From UBA1181 sp963654355 (GTDB lineage Bacteria > Bacteroidota > Bacteroidia > Bacteroidales > Paludibacteraceae), in assembly GCA_963654355.1 (NCBI GenBank), contig CAVKBM010000079.1:1-8802 (forward strand): a DNA stretch of 8,802 nt, in the 5' to 3' direction. The translations under genes were made by a program, and so were the position numbers. Each line of letters starts with the position of its first letter. Position 1 is the first letter of the stretch. Below, one piece after another: positions 5,922-8,802 of the stretch. The notes below the pieces were generated by a model. It had not been told where the DNA came from. It was given only the letters and a program-made list of their open reading frames with translations, and ran no database searches.

Positions 5922-5941
5922 TTGTTACTTATATTGTTACT
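5922..5941 (-). repeat. Direct repeat TTGTTACT, two copies, inverted relative to 5646-5678
   Basis: TTGTTACT occurs at 5922-5929 and 5934-5941 with a 12-bp period. Its reverse complement AGTAACAA is the core of the repeats at 5646 and 5665. Together they give two copies pointing right and two pointing left around a ~245-bp spacer. Confidence 0.5.
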
Positions 5942-6075
5942 ACACCCTAAAAATCGGTTATAAGTGGCTATAAATCAGTAAAAAATAAAGTTAGAAATTT
6001 AATTTAATAAAATATGCCGCGTAATATAACTACAAAATATTTCCTTATGCAAGATCGTCGTAAAAAATAAAATAC

Positions 6076-6083
6076 TACATTTG
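6076..6083 (+). promoter_or_regulatory. Putative -7 element for the first beta-barrel gene
   Basis: TACATTTG matches the Bacteroidota -7 consensus TAnnTTTG exactly and lies 57 nt before the ATG at 6141. That leaves an AT-rich leader of about 50 nt. No good -33 TTTG is visible at the right distance. The divergent gene to the left means a promoter must lie in this gap. Confidence 0.5.
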
Positions 6084-6140
6084 CCCCGATTTTCTAACAA
6101 AAATGTTTGAATTAATAAATTCTTTAAACAAAATAAAAAT

Positions 6141-6797
6141 ATGAAGAAATTTTTATTAGCAATCGCTTCTTTGTTCGCTGTAATGGGAAGTGCAAACGCG
6201 TCTAATGTGGACAAGATTGAGTTCGCAAACAAAGGCCAGTTTACTTTGGGTGCTGAGGTCGGTATTCCACCAAGAACGGACAATTCTAATATGCCATTTA
6301 TTGGTGTTGATTGTATGTGGGGTTTGGCTGATGGTTTCATCCACACCAAGACTTTCGGTAACAACGGTGCTATTGATCTAGGTTTCCAGGTTGGTTACCA
6401 ACATTGGGGTGACCATTATGATGTTCTTCCAAATGTTAAGTATAGATGGAGAACATGGGAATTGCCGATTTGTGTGCGTGCTGGTTTTCACTTTGAGTTT
6501 GTTAAACATTTGGATGTTTATGCTGGTTTGCAGGGCGGTGTTGCAATAAATCATTGGAGAGATAACTATTCTGTTGACAACGATGCTTTGCAACAGTATG
6601 TCGATGAGTATGATGATAAAAAGGATTCAAATACTGAAGTTGATGGTATCTATGGTATGTATCTTGGTGCAAAGTGGTATTTCACAGATGTGTTCGGTGT
6701 AAAGGCGGAATATTCAGGAGATTGGATTTGTAATGAATCTAATGGTCATTGGAATAATCTTCCTTACTTTGCGGTGGGTGTCTCTTTTAATTTCTAA
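6141..6797 (+). CDS. Outer-membrane beta-barrel protein (first of tandem pair)
   Basis: This 218-residue protein starts with a classic signal peptide (M-K-K-F-L-L-A-I-A-S-L-F-A-V-M-G, cleavage likely after A-N-A at 20). The mature part alternates aromatic and small residues in strand-sized blocks and ends V-S-F-N-F; a C-terminal Phe is the usual beta-barrel assembly signal. About eight strands would fit the ~198-residue mature length, so it is probably a small OmpA/OmpW-like barrel rather than a large porin. Blocks shared with the next gene include I-E-F-A-N-K-G, W-G-L-A-x-G-F-I, H-F-E-F-V-K-H-L-D-V-Y-A-G and K-W-Y-F-T-D-V-F-G-V-K-A-E. The segment at about 138-170 is hydrophilic, rich in Asp, and unlike its paralogue; it probably forms an extracellular loop. 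Ligand and role are unknown. Confidence 0.8.
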   Translation: MKKFLLAIASLFAVMGSANASNVDKIEFANKGQFTLGAEVGIPPRTDNSNMPFIGVDCMWGLADGFIHTKTFGNNGAIDLGFQVGYQHWGDHYDVLPNVKYRWRTWELPICVRAGFHFEFVKHLDVYAGLQGGVAINHWRDNYSVDNDALQQYVDEYDDKKDSNTEVDGIYGMYLGAKWYFTDVFGVKAEYSGDWICNESNGHWNNLPYFAVGVSFNF

Positions 6798-6818
6798 TTG
6801 AAAGGAAAATGATTATAG

Positions 6819-6851
6819 AAGACTTGTGACATTCTTGTCGCAAGTCTTTTT
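6819..6851 (+). terminator. Intrinsic terminator after the first beta-barrel gene
   Basis: AAGACTTGTGACA (6819-6831) and TGTCGCAAGTCTT (6836-6848) form a 13-bp stem with one G-U pair and a TTCT loop, continuing into a T run to 6851. It lies 22 nt after the stop codon and separates the tandem paralogues into two transcripts. Confidence 0.9.
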
Positions 6852-6895
6852 CGTTATTCTTCAAAAAATGTAAAAAAAAAAGTTGTCGGGGATAT

Positions 6896-6929
6896 ACTAT
6901 CCGTACATTTTTTGCGTTGTATGGATAGT
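6896..6929. repeat. 34-bp dyad upstream of the second beta-barrel gene
   Basis: ACTATCCGTAC (6896-6906) and GTATGGATAGT (6919-6929) form an 11-bp inverted repeat with one G-T pair around a 12-nt loop. It ends 29 nt before the ATG at 6959 and directly adjoins a -7-like TATTTTG (6930-6936). There is no T-run after it, so it is not a typical terminator. An operator dyad at the promoter, or a leader hairpin if transcription starts further upstream, are both possible. Confidence 0.65.
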
Positions 6930-6958
6930 TATTTTGTGAAGAATATAAGATTTCTAAA

Positions 6959-7564
6959 ATGAAGAGAATAGTTTTGTTTTTGGCAGCGTTCGTAATGATT
7001 TGCGGCAACGCTTTTGCCGAGAAAGTTGATGAGATTGAGTTCGCTAATAAAGGAAAATTTGCTTATGGTGTTACGATTGGTGCGCCAGGTCTTCGCTCAA
7101 CGCATGACGACCGTGCGAAAATGCCTTCTGTCAATGTGGATGGAAACTGGGGCTTGGCTCACGGCTTTATTAATTCGCGTGTGTTTGGAAAGAACGGTGG
7201 TGTTGACTTAGGTTTCTATCACGCAATATGCTACTACAACAAGTGGGACGAAAAACATTTCGGTTATATGCAGATTCCTGCTCTTGTTCGTGCTGCTTTC
7301 CACTTTGAATTTGTGAAGCATTTGGATGTCTATGCAGGTTTTTCAAGTGGTTTAAACTTGTGGTTTCCTACAGGAAAGTATTGGTCTGACGAGCAAAAAG
7401 ACAATTGGGATCATGTGAAATACGCTGGTGGTATGTTCACAGGTTGCAAATGGTATTTCACAGACGTGTTTGGTGTGAAAGCAGAGTTCCAATTCGACTG
7501 GGCTAGTCCTGGCTATGGAAACCTTCCTACTGCTATGGCAGGTGTTACTTTCAACTTTAGATAA
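6959..7564 (+). CDS. Outer-membrane beta-barrel protein (second of tandem pair)
   Basis: This 201-residue paralogue of the preceding gene has a signal peptide (M-K-R-I-V-L-F-L-A-A-F-V-M-I-C-G, cleavage likely after A-F-A at 20). It has the same opening motif E-I-E-F-A-N-K-G, then W-G-L-A-H-G-F-I, H-F-E-F-V-K-H-L-D-V-Y-A-G and K-W-Y-F-T-D-V-F-G-V-K-A-E. It ends T-F-N-F-R, so an Arg follows the usual terminal Phe of the barrel signal. The stretch near 132-152 differs fully from the equivalent part of its neighbour and is shorter, as expected of surface loops. It is separated from the first copy by a terminator and has its own dyad-bearing promoter region, so the two are probably regulated independently. 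Confidence 0.8.
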   Translation: MKRIVLFLAAFVMICGNAFAEKVDEIEFANKGKFAYGVTIGAPGLRSTHDDRAKMPSVNVDGNWGLAHGFINSRVFGKNGGVDLGFYHAICYYNKWDEKHFGYMQIPALVRAAFHFEFVKHLDVYAGFSSGLNLWFPTGKYWSDEQKDNWDHVKYAGGMFTGCKWYFTDVFGVKAEFQFDWASPGYGNLPTAMAGVTFNFR

Positions 7565-7585
7565 GCTGATTTATATGGCATAAAT

Positions 7586-7648
7586 TGCGTAAAAACGCAT
7601 TTTTTGTGTTGTTATATCAAGGGGGAGGTCGCATAAACCTCCCTTTTT
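7586..7648 (+). terminator. Tandem terminator hairpins after the second beta-barrel gene
   Basis: Two hairpins follow the stop. The first is short, TGCGT (7586-7590) with ACGCA (7595-7599) and a T-run to 7605. The second is stronger, GGGAGGT (7623-7629) with ACCTCCC (7637-7643) and TTTTT (7644-7648). The second is a good intrinsic terminator; the first may only assist. Confidence 0.8.
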
Positions 7649-7650
7649 CA

Positions 7651-7658
7651 TATATTTG
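7651..7658 (+). promoter_or_regulatory. Putative -7 element for miaA
   Basis: TATATTTG matches TAnnTTTG exactly and starts 3 nt after the terminator T-run. The ATG follows 45 nt later. No -33 TTTG is seen at the expected distance, where the terminator stem lies. Confidence 0.4.
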
Positions 7659-7703
7659 TGTCCGTTTTTTCACCTATAAAAATGTATTATAAAGGTGTGT
7701 GAT

Positions 7704-8639
7704 ATGTCAGAAAAATACGATTTGTTAGCGATTCTTGGTCCGACTGCTTCTGGAAAGACAAATTTGGCAACCCACGTTGCCTATAAACTCATTTCCGATG
7801 GGTTGCCGACAGAAATCATCAGTGCCGATTCTCGCCAAATCTATCGAAAAATGGATATTGGCACGGGTAAGGATCTCTCTGATTATGAGATAGATGGACG
7901 AAAAATTGCTTATCACCTCATCGACATTGCTGATCCTGGCTATAAATACAACCTTTTTGAATATCAACGTGATTTCCTTGCTGCCTATAAGGATATAAGG
8001 GGTCGCAACGCCTTTCCCCTGCTTTGTGGTGGCACGGGGCTCTATTTGGAGTCTGTCTTGAAAGGCTACAAGATGATGCCTGTTCCTCAAAACGATGAAC
8101 TTCGTAATCAATTGGCAGATAAGTCGTTAGAGGAACTGACTGCGATATTGTCCACTTACAAGACTTTGCACAACACCACAGACGTTGACACGGTGAAACG
8201 GGCCATTCGTGCCATAGAAATACAAGAGTACTACAAAGAGCATCCAACGGAATTTGTAGAATTCCCAGAGATTAACGCCTTGATTGTCGGTGTCGACATC
8301 TCTCGTGATGTTCGCCGGGATCGTATCTCGCAACGCCTAAAAGCACGCTTGGATGAGGGCATGGTTGATGAGGTGAGAAATATACTCAATTCGGGTGTCT
8401 CTGCTGAAGATATGATCTATTATGGTTTGGAATACAAGTACTTAACGCTCTACATCACAGGGAAAATGAGCTATGAACAGATGGTGAGCGAGTTGGAAAT
8501 AGGCATTCATCAATTCGCTAAACGCCAGATGACGTGGTTTCGTGGTATGGAACGTCGAGGTTTCACCATCCATTGGGTTGATTTCTCCTTGCCAATGGAG
8601 GAAAAGGTGGCAGAAATAAAAAAAATGTTGGAAAATTAA
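7704..8639 (+). CDS. miaA: tRNA dimethylallyltransferase
   Basis: MiaA transfers the dimethylallyl group from DMAPP to N6 of A37 in tRNAs reading UNN codons, giving i6A37. The 311-residue product has the P-loop G-P-T-A-S-G-K-T (12-19), the D-S-R-Q-I-Y substrate motif (42-47), G-G-T-G-L-Y (109-114) and the C-terminal F-A-K-R-Q-M-T-W-F-R motif. Length is normal for the family. I start at the ATG at 7704 because AAAGG (7691-7695) is a good Shine-Dalgarno 8 nt upstream, while the alternative in-frame GTG at 7695 overlaps it. Compared with E. coli MiaA it has variant motifs (G-T-G-K-D-L after the DSRQ helix, and Y-Y-G-L-E-Y-K-Y where QALGYK is usual). From memory, Bacteroidota often carry two miaA paralogues; this looks like the variant form. 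Confidence 0.93.
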   Translation: MSEKYDLLAILGPTASGKTNLATHVAYKLISDGLPTEIISADSRQIYRKMDIGTGKDLSDYEIDGRKIAYHLIDIADPGYKYNLFEYQRDFLAAYKDIRGRNAFPLLCGGTGLYLESVLKGYKMMPVPQNDELRNQLADKSLEELTAILSTYKTLHNTTDVDTVKRAIRAIEIQEYYKEHPTEFVEFPEINALIVGVDISRDVRRDRISQRLKARLDEGMVDEVRNILNSGVSAEDMIYYGLEYKYLTLYITGKMSYEQMVSELEIGIHQFAKRQMTWFRGMERRGFTIHWVDFSLPMEEKVAEIKKMLEN

Positions 8640-8643
8640 TGTT

Positions 8644-8670
8644 GACACAATCTAAAAATGTATTGTGTTT
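8644..8670. repeat. Inverted repeat after miaA
   Basis: ACACAAT (8645-8651) and ATTGTGT (8662-8668) form a perfect 7-bp stem over a 10-nt loop, starting 5 nt after the miaA stop. Only TTG follows, so it is a weak terminator at best. It could equally be an operator for the next gene, whose ATG is 19 nt further on. Confidence 0.45.
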
Positions 8671-8687
8671 GTATATGATATGAAAAT

Positions 8688-8802
8688 ATGAAAAAATTAA
8701 TATTTTCTTTATTAATTGCAACTGCCTTCTGCACTTGTCAGAATATGAGTCAAAACCAATCTACAGCAGAACAACATGCAATGAAAGATACTGTGATAGA
8801 GC
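8688..8802 (+). CDS. Exported small protein or lipoprotein, N-terminal part (runs off window)
   Basis: The ATG at 8688 opens a frame that stays open to the window end (38 codons). It begins M-K-K-L-I-F-S-L-L-I-A-T-A-F-C-T-C-Q-N, a short basic N-region and hydrophobic core ending in two Cys (15 and 17), followed by a polar Gln/Asn/Ser-rich stretch. This looks like a signal peptide, possibly of a lipoprotein, though the residues before either Cys do not match the lipobox well. The function cannot be told from this fragment. Confidence 0.7.
   Translation, partial: MKKLIFSLLIATAFCTCQNMSQNQSTAEQHAMKDTVIE

Larger units (their letters stand above)
5620..6140. other. AT-rich gene-free junction between accessory region and chromosomal genes
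   Basis: These 521 bases separate the leftward ATPase operon from the rightward beta-barrel genes. I found no convincing gene; the only small plus-strand frame (5804-5860, 18 codons, Lys-rich) is too short to support. The segment contains four AGTAACAA-type repeats (5646-5678 and 5922-5941), long A/T runs, and the putative promoter of the first beta-barrel gene near 6076. It is the likeliest place for the right edge of the mobile element, but no tRNA remnant or duplicated att core can be seen within the window. Confidence 0.5.

Noticed and set aside
6021..6037. GTAATATAACTACAAAA, similar to the triple palindrome before the J-domain gene
   Set aside because: It needs a one-base gap to align and lies in very AT-rich DNA, so I regard the likeness as chance.
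1..8802. CRISPR array, rRNA, tRNA or insertion sequence
   Set aside because: No regularly spaced repeats with unique spacers, no rRNA-like segments, no recognisable tRNA cloverleaf and no transposase frame were seen.

Overview
The window looks like Bacteroidota (Bacteroidales) DNA. It is AT-rich, it contains close matches to the Bacteroidota -7 promoter element (TAnnTTTG), and most genes lack a clear Shine-Dalgarno sequence. It also holds a MiaA variant, a HigB-like toxin and outer-membrane beta-barrel proteins of types common in that phylum. I cannot name a genus from the sequence alone.

Left part (1-2076, plus strand) resembles the late or lysis end of a prophage or prophage-derived island. 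It holds the C-terminal end of a DUF5675-like protein, a strong terminator, a promoter, a GT2-type glycosyltransferase, then a J-domain protein and a membrane-anchored M15-type peptidase spaced 3 nt apart. The gap before the J-domain gene carries three copies of a 12-bp palindromic motif.

Middle part (2203-5619, minus strand) runs the opposite way and meets the left part tail to tail. In transcription order it has two small basic proteins with a 56-nt overlap, a 512-residue protein ending in a RadA-like P-loop ATPase core, a terminator, and a HigBA-like toxin-antitoxin module. A second, older copy of that module follows; its toxin gene is broken by a 47-bp net deletion while its antitoxin is intact. 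This is accessory cargo: stabilisation by toxin-antitoxin, plus an ATPase operon of unknown purpose.

Junction (5620-6140) has no convincing gene. It is very AT-rich, with two direct and two inverted copies of an AGTAACAA motif. It may be the right edge of the mobile element, but no integrase or paired att site can be seen here.

Right part (6141-8802, plus strand) reads as ordinary chromosome: two tandem paralogous outer-membrane beta-barrel proteins, each followed by a terminator; miaA, encoding tRNA dimethylallyltransferase; and the start of a small exported protein cut by the window end.

The best candidates for new biology are the RadA-like ATPase operon with its overlapping upstream genes, the half-decayed tandem toxin-antitoxin pair, and the repeat motifs upstream of the J-domain gene and at the junction.
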